Below are positions 42,068-53,340 of a stretch of DNA of 64,000 nucleotides, piece after piece. The notes beneath the pieces were generated by a model that had not been told where the DNA came from, did no database searches, and worked only from the letters and a program-made list of their open reading frames with translations. This stretch comes from Gracilariopsis chorda (lineage: Eukaryota > Rhodophyta > Florideophyceae > Gracilariales > Gracilariaceae), in NCBI GenBank assembly GCA_003194525.1, contig NBIV01000040.1:248001-312000 (forward strand), read 5' to 3'. The position numbers and the translations under genes are program-made. How positions within the stretch are numbered: the stretch's first letter is position 1; each line of letters opens with the position of its first letter.

Positions 42068-44243
42068 TACTTGTCTTGCCACACAACACTGTTGATCTCT
42101 TTGTACACATTCACTGCTGTTTGACGTTGGTTGACGCGATGAGAACACGATACCACCTGAGTCCTCAGTGTTTTGATCACTTGAAGAATACTCCGCTGTT
42201 CTTGCCCATCAAATAGAAGTATCAAACCGAATTAACTCGACCCAGTTTCCCTCTCTTTCTCGCACTCTCCTAGCCTATGTATCGCTTACTTTCTGAAGTT
42301 TGCTTCGTGTGAATCTAACGATCGCCGAGGACGAAAGGCTGTTTATCATGGTTGGTTTTTTGGTTGGTTGTGACGACTGGACCACACCCCGACATCTACT
42401 TTTAGGCTTCGTGAGCCGCCCTCTCTAATCGCTGCAGCACATCCTGAATCTTCTCTATAACTGCCGTCCGGCACGTGAACCTTGCCGATATCCAACGCGC
42501 ACAAGATTTGACTTTCGTCACAGCTCACAGCAACACAGGTAGTGCCTTATCTTTCTCTAAGTGCGTTTCCGTCACCCTCACCACTGTCAGAGCTCCGCAC
42601 ATGAACAGCGCCCCCTGATAAAGGATGTAAGAAATCCTCGATACGTCACCGCTCATTGTCCCGCTCGCACAGCACTGGTCTCACCCATCAAACAGGCACG
42701 TGCAACTCCCCTTCTCGTGCTGTCACATCTTCTGCAAGAGAGATATCTAATCGGTGCGAAAACACTTCGCACTCGCTTTTTGACTGGAAATCTAGAACTT
42801 TCAAGCTCCTGGTCAGACGCCTGCCAAACTCGTATCTCGATTCAATGTCCCAAACCGGTATATGCCACAGTCCTTGTGGACGGTGACCAACTTCTTCATT
42901 TTCGAAAACGCAGCACAATAGCACCTCACATATCATCGGCTTCGATTGTAAAGGGCCAAGGAAGATTCTGTCGCTGACCCTTTTCGATTTCTTCTTCTTT
43001 CCGTCAGAAAGAACATCGGCAGCGCACGACTGCGGGTGCCGAGTACATTGTCTCCTATATGGCACAACTGGTGCTTCCAAGGTGATCCTTCACTGCAGTA
43101 TCAGTGCAGCACGAAACAACTCAAGCGTTGCAGTTCTAGACTATAAGCCATAACTATATCTCTGTCGCATCGTCTTTACCCATGATCACAAAATCGGCAT
43201 GTTCCACCGCTGCATTCAGCAGAAGCAGAATCGAGAGAAGAGGACAATTCTTGTGGGGGAACAGAAATTTGCAACATTGTGCTGATTACAACACTGTCGC
43301 AGCGAGTGCTTAAAGGCTGGAGATAATAAAGGACGTCGTAAGAATCGTGTGCGTGTCTTCCGGGATTGGAACCGCATGAAATGGAACAAATCATATTATC
43401 GGTCGTGCTCTGAAGGACGCTTCATCATAGATGTTATCTTACATCCTTTACCCATGGAACCCGCAAGCCTTTTTTCCTCTATCCAGCAATGACATTTCAT
43501 AGCAAGCCTGCAGTTCCGAGGCGGTCTCCTCTCCAGAATACGTGTACCGTTGGTACCTTTGCTATTCGCATGATGTCTCACTCCATTATTGAAGGTTTTT
43601 TCACCTCGGAACCTCTTGTTCAAGAAAGTTGGCAACGCGTTTATTCTAAGGCGGTATCGGTAGCTGCCTGTCCACTTTGATTCTTTGGTGTTTACGATGC
43701 TTGATTCGGAGGAGTGCTAGCGCAGGATACAACGGTACCCCACTACTATTCCCCAGTCTAAAGTATGCCTATGAAATCATTCTTCGGCGCAATAACTATT
43801 GTACAATACTTCTCATCTGTGTTAATCGTGGAGAGGTTTACGTGCAACACTCGAAAACAGATTCCATTGTATCCAATCCAAAACTCTGTTCAAACGTCAT
43901 TTCGTGCGTATTCGTGGTCGGTTTGATTGCTCCTTTCCCTGTACAGTCCAAGAACTTGATAACCTTTAATCTAAACCTGGATCCTTGATCAGTCAAGCCG
44001 TTTGTCATGGGAATGTTGAAATTCGAAGTACCAGACAAAAGATGAGATCCCACTAACGTGCAGTGACTCAAGCACGCAAAAAAGAGTCTGTACAAAATCA
44101 TCTGCTTGAATAACGTTCGAAGAAAGCAGACAACATCGTCAAGCACACAAAAACGATTCTGTCCAAACTTACCTGCTTGAATAACGTTCGGAGAATGTAG
44201 ATAACATCTTCAACGACCCCTTATGATTCCGGATTGCGATGAA
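42068..44243. other. Intergenic region between the zinc-finger gene and the lipase
   Basis: 2.2 kb. Overlapping plus (42561-42977) and minus (42688-43080) frames of 130-140 codons exist, but neither has a clear domain or a good ATG-supported model. A 71-bp tandem duplication lies near the right end. Confidence 0.35.
44068..44209 (+). repeat. Tandem duplication, 2 x 71 bp
   Basis: Unit 1 (44068-44138) and unit 2 (44139-44209) share tcaagcac.caaaaa, tctgt.caaa, ctgcttgaataacgttcg and gaa.g.aga.aacatc with about 80% identity by eye. It lies just past the lipase stop codon. Confidence 0.7.
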
Positions 44244-46157
44244 TCAACGTGGGACAGGGGACTCAGATCCATCTTGAGTAAGCTTTTCTAATAGTCCATC
44301 CAAGGATTCACAGCCATTGCGACGTTGCAACTTAGCAACGACCGGCAGAGAAAAAATGTTTCCGAGAATAGAACCCGCACTCATCTTTCGTAGTGGTCCC
44401 GAACCCATATGCTTCAGTGCAAGCAGCAAGCTAACCTTGTAGTTAAACGGAGCGTGAGCCAAAAACATTCCTCGCTCTCTCTCGGGCATTTGGTGGAAGC
44501 ATACTCGCGAAACGGGTACTACTTGAACACTACGCCGCCGAAATGGTCTCCAGTGCAATTTGTCTCTGAGTTTCTGTTCTTTCCGTCGAACGAGCTGGAA
44601 CACTTTTCCAGGTATGTACAAGCGCTTTCCTTCGTGATGTTTCTTCATCTCACGTATTCTACTCTCGTTATGCCTGTCAAGCGCTCTCCAATCAATAACA
44701 GACCTTTTCATACCCACGCTCAGCAATGCCTTCTGAGAAGCGTTCAGAGAAGAAACAAACTGGGCAGTGGAGAAGAAAGGAAGGAGTACAGCGACACTAA
44801 GTCTCGGAACGATGTCTGGGCCGTTCACTATAGTTATCGTATTTGCTGCCGTCTCTTCAGCGAGTTCTAATGTCATGCACGGTGGAGGCGCTATACACAC
44901 CGCTGTTGCCCGCGGGAACTCAGGATCGTCGCGCATTATCAGTGCAAGTATTGCCGCTGTTGCCGCTCCAAGAGAATGTCCAGTGATAAAGAGTTCAAAT
45001 CCAGGGTTTTCATGAATAGCCTTCAGCGTTACGTCACGAATTCGGTTGAAGACATTCCTTGCACTGCGAACCACGCCCGCATGTCCATAGCCCTCAACAA
45101 TAATGTCGTCGCAACCAGACCGTTCACTACGAATGCGTAAGGGATCTGTTGTTGCCGCGACATCTGTTAGAAGATCAACAAAGTTCGCTGTACCACGAAT
45201 ACATACCACTATTGCTCTGACCTGTGTGTCTACGGCTACGTAATGTGCCGGAAGAAACGGTTCAGTCTGAAACACAGAGTGAACGATATCAGAATGCGAG
45301 ATCCCGGTTCGAGCGCACACAATGCCGCGGTCGGTCATTCTTGTGAGTGAGACTCGTGGGGCTGACGGAACATTGAGAGGCAGTCCATAAATACTTTCGG
45401 CATGTCGCAACATGTGGTACATTAGCTGAATATGTTCGGGGCGTATCTTGGGTGGTGAGTTCAGGAACGAATCCAAGTCACGTGGATTCCAGACCGGAGA
45501 CTGAGTTATTGCTGTGCTACCCACCGTGAACATCTCAAATATAAGTCCATCATTAACGCGATCGAATTGTTCTGGTAGAGACCATCTACGTTGCCTCTCC
45601 TTATCACTGTCCTCGCCTACTTGACTAGGAATAGACGAAACGGATCTTCGATGTGGACTTCGATTTTGACGTTCTGTTTCCCTCGGTATGGTTCGTTCTG
45701 GTATTTGTAGCAACTGGGCTTGACCAGATTGCTTTTGCGATTCCATTCTTCTTTCGTTAGCAGAGGAGAAGTAGCTCAGTCGTTTTCGTCTTATCGCCCG
45801 TTTCGCCTGCCGGTCCGCAACGGACGCGAAGACGCCAAGCGCCAAACAGAAATCGTGAAGAGTGACATGCTCGATTCCGTGCTGTGATGTAACAATTCTT
45901 AATTTAGCAAGAGCCTTGTAACAAGGGTCATTCGGATCACGTGGGCCTATACCCATGAAGGGTAATGATGGAAACCACCCCACCTTCAGCTGAGGATCAT
46001 TTGCATCAAGCGACTCGTAATCGACATCCAAAGAAGGCATGTGATCAACGGAGTAAGTTGGAGTGCACTGATGCGATAACGAACGTTGTCCGGACGTTGG
46101 CCCCTCAGGACCCAACGCTTCCTCCAGATTCTGTGTTTTGATGCGGCGGGGGTACAT
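44244..46157 (-). CDS. Class-3 lipase, diacylglycerol-lipase-like
   Basis: From ATG 46157-46155 the frame encodes 637 aa. The frame is open about 23 codons further upstream without an ATG, so one or more 5' exons may be missing. An N-terminal regulatory or Ser/Arg-rich part spans about 1-270. The alpha/beta-hydrolase core has YVAVDTQVRAIVVCIRGT (oxyanion strand), an FVDLLTDVAA segment, the nucleophile elbow ELFITGHSLGAATAAILAL and an acidic residue in NGPDIVPRLS. The candidate catalytic His is in FLAHAPFNYKVSL, near the C-terminus. The order and the long insert between Asp and His match sn-1-specific diacylglycerol lipases. These release 2-monoacylglycerol and a fatty acid from DAG at membranes. 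It is divergent from the acyl-protein thioesterase gene. Confidence 0.8.
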   Translation of the reverse strand: MYPRRIKTQNLEEALGPEGPTSGQRSLSHQCTPTYSVDHMPSLDVDYESLDANDPQLKVGWFPSLPFMGIGPRDPNDPCYKALAKLRIVTSQHGIEHVTLHDFCLALGVFASVADRQAKRAIRRKRLSYFSSANERRMESQKQSGQAQLLQIPERTIPRETERQNRSPHRRSVSSIPSQVGEDSDKERQRRWSLPEQFDRVNDGLIFEMFTVGSTAITQSPVWNPRDLDSFLNSPPKIRPEHIQLMYHMLRHAESIYGLPLNVPSAPRVSLTRMTDRGIVCARTGISHSDIVHSVFQTEPFLPAHYVAVDTQVRAIVVCIRGTANFVDLLTDVAATTDPLRIRSERSGCDDIIVEGYGHAGVVRSARNVFNRIRDVTLKAIHENPGFELFITGHSLGAATAAILALIMRDDPEFPRATAVCIAPPPCMTLELAEETAANTITIVNGPDIVPRLSVAVLLPFFSTAQFVSSLNASQKALLSVGMKRSVIDWRALDRHNESRIREMKKHHEGKRLYIPGKVFQLVRRKEQKLRDKLHWRPFRRRSVQVVPVSRVCFHQMPERERGMFLAHAPFNYKVSLLLALKHMGSGPLRKMSAGSILGNIFSLPVVAKLQRRNGCESLDGLLEKLTQDGSESPVPR

Positions 46158-47355
46158 GCGGTCACAATAGAGCGAAATATCCAATATCAGGTTTGAAGTT
46201 GCAGCGAGTCTTCTAATATAGCCCACCTACGGCAGTCGACAGGTTGGCTGTATCGTGTACATTGAAAGCTGAACGAGTACGCAGTTGAAAATTAGTCGAA
46301 GGTAACAACGAAAGATGTTGCGCATGACGCAATACACATAGATGTGTGATGGAGTTAACAGAGCTATAGTGCAGGAATGGTTGACGGACTCCAAAGATTA
46401 CAAATGTATGTTTGCAACGAACTCGGTTCCAACGTATTCCAACAGTCTGTTAACCTGCGCGACCCTGTTTTCAAGCAGATAAAGCCCAACTTGTTGCAAT
46501 GACAACGGGGACAAAGGATACTTGCTTGTCGTTCACCAGACTATTTCTTTTGCTGCACGAACGAACACGCTCCGGATTGGTTTTTCACTTGCAATAGCGA
46601 TGGGAATGGCAGTACCCAAGAACGACGGAGGTGCAGGTTGTTGATAGCCACGTAAGGCGTAATAAGGCCGAAGAAGTACGCACAAACGAAGGCTGATAAG
46701 GGCGCCAAGCGTTCTGTACATGTTCACGAAGTCTTCAGCTAACAACAGCGCATGGAGCTTACTCTTTCGAGATGTGTCAGCTGAAGTGAAAGCAGGTGGC
46801 GCGAGGTTGCACTTTCGCTGTCAGTTTGAAGACTGAAAACACCTGACATAGTCCTCAGCGGGCAGAGACACCGAAGCTTTGTTGTCTGGACAAAAGCCCA
46901 CGATTATCTTGTTATTATCTTGTAAATATATGTCCGTGTACGCCATATAGTAAGTGTAAGAGGCCACCAGTATGCCGATTTCTTATTTTCCTCCTTTGAC
47001 TTGGGGACACTAAGGATAAAGGTTAACGGATTATCTTACGGATACCCTGGAGCGTGACCCTATCTCATCCGAAACTATTGACTGAAAGATATTACGTAAA
47101 CAGGCAGAAGCGGATCGTAGATACAAGTGGTACTAATGAGCACCAGACCACTGCAGGCTGCAAAAAGCCTCGCTCGCGCCATCGCGTCACAGCTGAACTA
47201 GGTTCGTATTCTCATGCTTTATGCCGGAATGATGAAACTAATGTCGAGTTAAGGACATGAACTCAGAACGAAACTGCTGTCACCTAGCTCCGTGCAAAAA
47301 GGCAATTCACCCGAAATAGCTTTCAATCGATTTGATTAGCTTGTTTTGCTGGAGT
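46158..47355. promoter_or_regulatory. Divergent region between lipase and acyl-protein thioesterase; possible lipase 5' exons
   Basis: 1.2 kb. On the minus strand, ATG 46721-46719 opens a 63-codon frame with a hydrophobic start (MYRTLGALISLRLCVLL) that could be a membrane-anchoring first exon of the lipase, since DAG lipases have N-terminal membrane helices. Frames between it and 46157 are also partly open, but no consistent set of splice sites could be fixed. The right part contains the thioesterase 5' flank. Confidence 0.3.
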
Positions 47356-48168
47356 ATGCTTAGATCCTCGTCTTCCCAGCGTACATGCTTGTTTGTCGGG
47401 GCGGTCGCGGCTGCCACTAGTGCTTTCACTTGCCAACGTCGCTTTCCATTCAGCAGTCTCACCAGATACTGCTCGTCTGCCACTTCGCCTATGATGGTAT
47501 CCATGTTTGGCGGTGGCGACGGTGTAGAAGTGCCCTCCCGTGGGAAGGCCACGGCTGCGATCATCTTTCTGCATGGACTGGGCGATACCGCGTACGGTTG
47601 GGCACCAGCTTTTCCGCTACCAAACCTAGACCATGTCAAGACCATACTTCCAACGGCACCTACTCAAGCTGTTACTCTCAATGCAGGTTTCCGAATGCCC
47701 AGCTGGTTTGATCTGCGTGGTCTTGATGAGAACGCTGCGGACGATGAGCAAGGAATATTGCAAGCTCTCTCTAGAGTGAACAGAGCTATTGACTATCAAG
47801 TCGAGCAAGGTATTCCTGCGGAAAGAATTGTAGTAGGCGGCTTCAGTCAAGGTGGAGCAGTGGCAATTACCGCAGCTCTACGACTCGAACGGAAAGTTGC
47901 AGGTTTCGTGTCACTCAGTGGTTGGCTCCCTTTACGACATCAATACCCTACGCAAATGACCACGGCGAACCAAGAGACTGCGCTTTTCATGGGGCATGGC
48001 ACCACAGATCCAGTTGTGAGTCACAGGTTTGGAAAAAGCTCTGCTGAGTTTGTGAAACATCTTGGAAGAAAGGCTTCCTTTTCATCATATGCAGGTTTGA
48101 CGCACTCTGCGTCACAGCAGGAGCTGGATGACGTCAAGGACTTCATCGCATCGGTGGTACCCCCGTAA
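47356..48168 (+). CDS. Acyl-protein thioesterase (lysophospholipase I/APT family)
   Basis: The start is ATG 47356, giving 270 aa. That is the 220-aa APT core plus an N-terminal extension of about 45 residues rich in Ser, Arg and hydrophobics (MLRSSSSQRTCLFVGAVAAA), which may be a signal or organelle-targeting sequence. The core has AAIIFLHGLGDTAYGWA, the nucleophile motif VVGGFSQGGAVAIT, an Asp in MGHGTTDPVV and the catalytic His in YAGLTHSASQQEL. The LNAGFRMPSWFDL segment is diagnostic of APT1/LYPLA enzymes. They hydrolyse S-palmitoyl groups from proteins and lysophospholipids. Confidence 0.92.
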   Translation: MLRSSSSQRTCLFVGAVAAATSAFTCQRRFPFSSLTRYCSSATSPMMVSMFGGGDGVEVPSRGKATAAIIFLHGLGDTAYGWAPAFPLPNLDHVKTILPTAPTQAVTLNAGFRMPSWFDLRGLDENAADDEQGILQALSRVNRAIDYQVEQGIPAERIVVGGFSQGGAVAITAALRLERKVAGFVSLSGWLPLRHQYPTQMTTANQETALFMGHGTTDPVVSHRFGKSSAEFVKHLGRKASFSSYAGLTHSASQQELDDVKDFIASVVPP

Positions 48169-50234
48169 TGAGAGTATTCTTTTTGAAGGATGCGCTATGG
48201 GGCCAATGGCTTTTGAGCAGAGTAGTGTGCGATTACGTAGGAATTAATTATAGGTGTCTTATCAGTGAGGAAGATGATGTATGTATGTACCCTTCGTATG
48301 TATATATGCTTATGGGTGCCTGCTATTAAACCCGAAAAAGTGGTAGGAGCTCTTATCGAAGAATTCCATCTCTCAGCAAGAATTCAGACACCTTATCCGG
48401 CCATTTCTTCACTACTGCTGCCACTCCAAGCCCTTGTTCTCTTCCTGACGAGAAAGCTTCTCGTCTGGACTTGGAGGGTTTTCTACACACCATGACAAAA
48501 TGATCAGCGATGCTTTCAGCTCTATGCCTGATTTCGAGTCTACAGTAGCTCTTCCTATTCAAGAAGTATGTAGAAAGGTGTTGCGTATCCCACGAAGAGA
48601 ATGTAAGGTCGTCCGTTGATGAAACATCTCAGCGTCATGTGTCGCCTGTGTTCAAGCAATTTATCCCATGCTCATAATCCAATGCTTTATGTTTAAAGAA
48701 TGGAGCCTGTTCAGGGTACCAATACACTTGATGACTGACATAGCAAGAGTGTTGATAGGTCATGGTGGAGGGTTAGAAGGTTACCCTTGGACAGACGTAG
48801 AAGAATGATGCAGGTGTATCCAGAAGGACGAACGGTAACCTCATAACTCTCTTCCCTTTCAACGTTACCCGTCCCCTTGAGTACAAATGTACAATAGTTC
48901 ATTGTATTATTCCTTCGTCTTGGGAGGTGCCCACCACAGATAGCTTCATGCTGGGGAACTGTCATCTTCCAAATCGAACACTCTATCACTTCGACTTTGC
49001 TAAGCGGTGTGTGTTTGATTCGAATGCCATACGTGAGCACGACACCCTGTCTTGATGTCATGGTCGCCTAAACCTATCTTCGAGGAACAAGCTCTCTCTT
49101 CTTGAGAACATGTCTTGCAGCATGGCCCCATTGTTCCTCGTTTTCCCTTGTCTATTTGGAGTGAAAATTGTTGCCTGCAGCATCATCACATTTCTTCTGT
49201 TCGCCCTGGCCAGCGCTCTCGTCTTTCGTCGACATGCAGGTCGCTGGACTGCGTCCTGTGAAAGGTCGATGGCACTGTTGAGTTACGCACCCATATGAGA
49301 CAATAACCACGTTTCTACAATTCATGGTTCCACTTTGTCAGAGCTTATTGGGCACAGGATGGGACATTGCTCTCCTCAGATGGCGGCAGTCTAATATAAC
49401 ATCAGTAATATGCGCGCGATTCGCTCTCAAATTCTAAATGATCCTAACGTCTTGTTGATGATCTGAAGAGCATACAAAACACGGATTGGCGTTGAAAGTG
49501 TGTGTGTGGTTACGGGCACGTGCCTCTAGTTCCAAAGCAACGGTATTCGCTTTCTACAAGTAGTTATCTATCGAAATCATCAAAAAGTGGCCGGAATGTA
49601 TGCTGGTCTTCCTAGCGAGAGAACGCTTTTTTCACATGAAGCGATCTACACTATGTAGGAATTAGACTAGTGTACCCGTAAAAGAGAGAGAGAGAGTTAT
49701 CTATCCGACGGCTAAATTCCCCTAATAGACCCAATCGCATCTCCATTTGGCTTCCTCATCCGGCGTAACTTTATAGTGTTTTATAGCCTTTTCGGAAGGT
49801 CGGCACACCTCGACGGGGCGTTGAATGAAGAAGAAACAGTTTAATTGCACCAAGCAAGGCTAGGAATATTCTTACCCTTTCTAACTTTAGCTTCCATTCA
49901 AACAGAGAGATGCAAAGATCAAGAACACTGGCTCTCTCTGTCTCTGGTCAATCATTTTGTTGTCCAAGCTCACCCACGTGAGCTCTTATCACATCTAAGC
50001 ACGATCACGTGCTTTCAAGGTCCTGTTGAAGTCGAGGAAGTAACAATGACAGATTCTGCGAGATACCGTGAATCATAGCTGCAGACCTGAAAAGCGTTTA
50101 ACGTTACGTTTCATCATATCTGCAGAGTCTACTTAACATGTACAAAAGCTCTTGCTTCGTCGGACTGGAACTGAACCCGAAGACTCTGTCGTATCTCATT
50201 CCTTCGCAAGTTTCGAGGATTCTGTGAGCAAAAA
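48169..50234. other. Intergenic region with dispersed-repeat copy B
   Basis: 2 kb. A minus-strand ATG frame of 116 codons (48711-49061) and a plus-strand 62-codon frame with one hydrophobic segment (49110-49298, FLVFPCLFGVKIVACSII) are possible small genes without further support. Copy B of the dispersed repeat lies at 49,495-49,820. The right end is the 5' flank of the secreted-protein gene. Confidence 0.35.
49495..49820 (-). repeat. Dispersed repeat, copy B, with a 122-bp internal insertion
   Basis: This is the reverse-strand copy of the repeat at 23,104-23,330. It is interrupted by 122 bp at 49573-49694, flanked by an 11-bp direct repeat agttatctatc (49562-49572 and 49695-49705). Copies A and C lack this insert, so the duplication is probably a target-site duplication. 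The insert has no clear terminal inverted repeats. An 11-bp duplication falls in the range of Mutator-like elements, among others. Confidence 0.65.
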
Positions 50235-50623
50235 ATGAAGACTTCTGCAGCTGTGTTTATGTCTGTTGCAGTCATGTTACTTATCTTGCAAAAGGGCAAC
50301 ACTGAAGGAACATGTCCATGCGAAGGTCAGAATGCCAAAGCTTTTGAAGGTTGTCTGTGCTATTTGAAATGGATTAACGTCCTCATCAGTGAGGGCCTCG
50401 TGACGGGAAGGCTATCGCATTAGGCGTTTTCTGCCCAAAAGTTCCTGGAGTGTTTCCTACAGAACTTCGTGAGTTCTGTTCCCCATACGAAACCGGTAAC
50501 GAGTTGAATGTATTGTTGGCTCTACGTGCTGTTGATTCATACCTTCGCGTTTGTAAAAATGACCTTGACGGTATCAAAGATCAGCTGCCTACCGATTCAC
50601 CGTATAACAGCTGCTTTCACTAA
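50235..50623 (+). pseudogene. Small secreted cysteine-containing protein, apparently frame-broken
   Basis: ATG 50235 (aaaaaATG) opens a 62-codon frame. It has a signal peptide (KTSAAVFMSVAVMLLILQ) and a cysteine-rich start (CPCEG, GCLCYLKW), and stops at 50423. In the next frame, from about 50,398 to a stop at 50,621-50,623, a clean continuation follows with ALGVFCPKVPGVFPTELREF, a further CSPYETG, LRAVDSYLRVCKNDL and an ending in YNSCFH. The two pieces look like one host gene of about 125 codons with a single-base length change near 50,397, or a sequence error. No spliceable intron of sensible size explains it. The family is not recognised. The protein would be extracellular and disulfide-stabilised. 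Confidence 0.5.
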
Positions 50624-51918
50624 ACGCTAGAGGGCTGCCAAGTTCACACGCATTATTACCCTCGTCATGGTTTGCCAACCTTTCCGCATAAGGAAAGGTC
50701 TAATGGATCTCCGATTGGGCCCAGTAGGGGAGTTTTCTTGTCATTTCCGATGGCCGGTTTGGAAATGGTTTACTAGGGAGACCCCAGTACTGTCCATTTC
50801 GCTTCACTTTCCCGATAGAAAAAAAGACTGGCACATCTCGTGAAGACGAATCAGATTGTATCCCTTAGCCTTGAGGTCGAGCTTCCAAATTAGTACCGTA
50901 TCCTCGGAATGAAAGGAGTGAGGCCCTATTAAATGCACACAAACAAAACTCCCTGACCACGACTTTTTGTTTCCTTTCCGTAAGAAGTTTTGATGATGAT
51001 GACAATTCTCATGAGAGCATGCCAGTCGTTCCAAAAGCGTGGTAGAATCTCACCCTGCAAGGAAGCGTTCTCTCGTCAAACAGTGCAAAGACTATCTTCG
51101 AAGAAAAACATGCTACCTTTCAGCATGATAGTTACGAACACCGTGCAATCTCTGTCCAGTAACATCAATCTCAATGTTACCTGAGCAAATTCAGTGACCA
51201 CTACTCACTCCCACCTTGCAGCAACCGTGTGACGCTCACTAGTTCACACCTCATAACGTAGTAGATCAGGGTTGTAACTCCTGTGAGAAGACCCGATTGC
51301 GGACCCATTTCGTTCTGGCGCGTCTCGCCCTTTTCGTGCTTTTTTCTGGTACTCTCCCCTCCAACTCGAAAGGTCGCCAGCTAAAGAGCACACTACTACA
51401 AGGGGGATTGCATGTAAAAGGTTGGCCAGTCTTTGCAGCTCTGAAATATTGGCGTGAGAAACTCTATGCTCTTAGAAAGAGGAATAATGCGACCTCCGCC
51501 ATCAATACTTTTCAGCATTCATTGCTGTTGATTGATCTCGTTTGTTTGGTTGGATGGTCTTCTCCTTATTCACACCGGGCTAGCACAGTTACGAAAAGAA
51601 TATCTGGCTGGCAAGTTCCCTTTCCATGTCGTAGTATTTGTCTTATGATTCATTACTACAGTGTGGCAGGGGCGTCAAAGTTGTCGTAGCCCATCCAGAG
51701 TCACGATGCTAAATCGCCTTGCGCTGGATACCATTGTGGTGAGGGACCACTGCAAGGTACAGTGCGCGAAACGATAATAAATACACCCTACTCTGCTTTT
51801 TTTCTCGCCACATACCAGACCATTCTTGCACTCCCAACCAGAAACCGAGGTAGTGAATAGGTAGATATAAAAACCCTCTGTCGCCTGTCAAACACGTACA
51901 CCTGATATGTACTTATAG
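50624..51918. other. Intergenic, degenerate
   Basis: 1.3 kb without a supported gene. A plus-strand frame of 130 codons (51297-51689) has a hydrophobic beginning but no ATG. Confidence 0.35.
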
Positions 51919-53150
51919 CTACGAAACAGTTATAAATACACGAAACAATCATAGTTACACTTCAATTTATGTGCATCTACGCATAGCTCAGTACTTAGTA
52001 GCACCCCCCTTTTTATCCATAACAGCAAAAAGCCTTCTCAGTATAGATGTGTGCAGCTGTTGAAGTTATCTCCAGCTATATCGTCCTATACATCAATGAT
52101 AGCGTCCTTTAGTTCCGTTACATTGTTTTACTGCCTTCCAGGTGCATAAACAGGCGTAGCCATAGGTCCTCATACTTTTTCAATAATGTTAAAATCCGAG
52201 GACTTTTCAAGCCACAGTAGAATGCGTAAATTCTTCAAAAACAGCCAGTTTATCGTGTTATAGAGGTATACATGGACACATCATCCTGTTGTAAGAGCCA
52301 AGTTCGTTCCTTACCAAACAAGCTACCTACCCATAGTAGTAAAGTAGACTCTTATCCCTCACAATAATTTGTACAATTCCAATTTCCTGTAATAAGAACC
52401 AAACGACAGACTCTATAGAGAGATATTGCTCCCCATATCATACCGCATCTTCTCTATTTTGAAGCTTAGAACTTTTTTGAGGTTCCTTTCGAATACCATG
52501 CCAATAGTATGCAAACCCATACGGAACACCGAGATTAAACTTCTTCTCATGGCTGAAAATTAAGTTGCACCAGAAATAGTCTCAACGAGATATACTAAAA
52601 AATGCGTATTTTGCACGTGCAGTTGTGTGCTTCTGATTCATTAATGGACCGGTTTCGATTTTGCAACACTAAATGTTTTCACATTGGCATAGGAGTTGCT
52701 GAATTCTTTGCACCCCAATGAGTAAATTGAGCGAAGATTTTAGTTGAGAAGCAGATTGAATTTCATTGAAGGCTTTCCTTACTAGTGCTCTCTTCCGTGG
52801 AACTGAATCTTAGACTTTTTCTTGACGTTTTCATGCTGCTTAGATGTCATTTTGGGACTCAATGCTGATTTTATTGCTCCTGGAGAGCGATTGATAGTGT
52901 CAGCAATTTATCGAAGAGACATTCTTTCATTTCTCAGGGCCTCAAGCTGGCCGAATTCAACTTCAGAAAGACGAGGGCCTTTAGCCATGTTTTGTTTGCC
53001 AAAATAGTGCGGGAAGTTGTCAAAATGTGGCAAGGAACAGTTTATCTGATGGTGGCAAATATCTAGAGAACGTTTAAGTTGGTTTGAATATGGCCCAGAT
53101 TTGGTGGAAATGTATTTATTTTTGTTTCGTGTATTATTACTTTTTCGTAG
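51919..53150 (-). mobile_element. Tc1/mariner-type DNA transposon relic with terminal inverted repeats
   Basis: Imperfect terminal inverted repeats: 51919-51948 (ctacgaaac...acacgaaac) and the reverse complement of 53122-53150 (ctacgaaaa...acacgaaac). On the minus strand, ATG 52988-52986 begins MAKGPRLSEVEFGQLEALRN, then IADTINRSPGAIKSALSPK. This is the helix-turn-helix DNA-binding start of Tc1-like transposases, with an in-frame stop after MSLR. Near the other end, about 52,250-51,990, the C-terminal catalytic part is recognisable in shifting frames and ends LFAVMDKKGGATKY, the conserved Tc1-family C-terminus. The copy is about 1.23 kb, full-length in outline but with several stops and frame changes, so it is inactive. 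Confidence 0.78.
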
Positions 53151-53340
53151 GGTTTAAAGAAGTTTTTTATGTTGGTAGAGTAATATTCTACCTCGTGCAA
53201 AGTGCTGAGTTAGAGGGTTCGTTTAGGATTAGATAAGCTCTACATTGACCAAGGCTACATGGCCTCAAACGGAGAGAAAGACGCAAATTCTTTAAGAGTG
53301 CTGCATGTATTTAATGTTGTATTACAGACTGTACTAGCAA

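Noticed and set aside
42561-43080. Overlapping plus and minus frames of about 130-140 codons
   Set aside because: Both look mildly protein-like, but neither has a domain, and the plus-strand one starts at GTG. Not enough to choose a strand.
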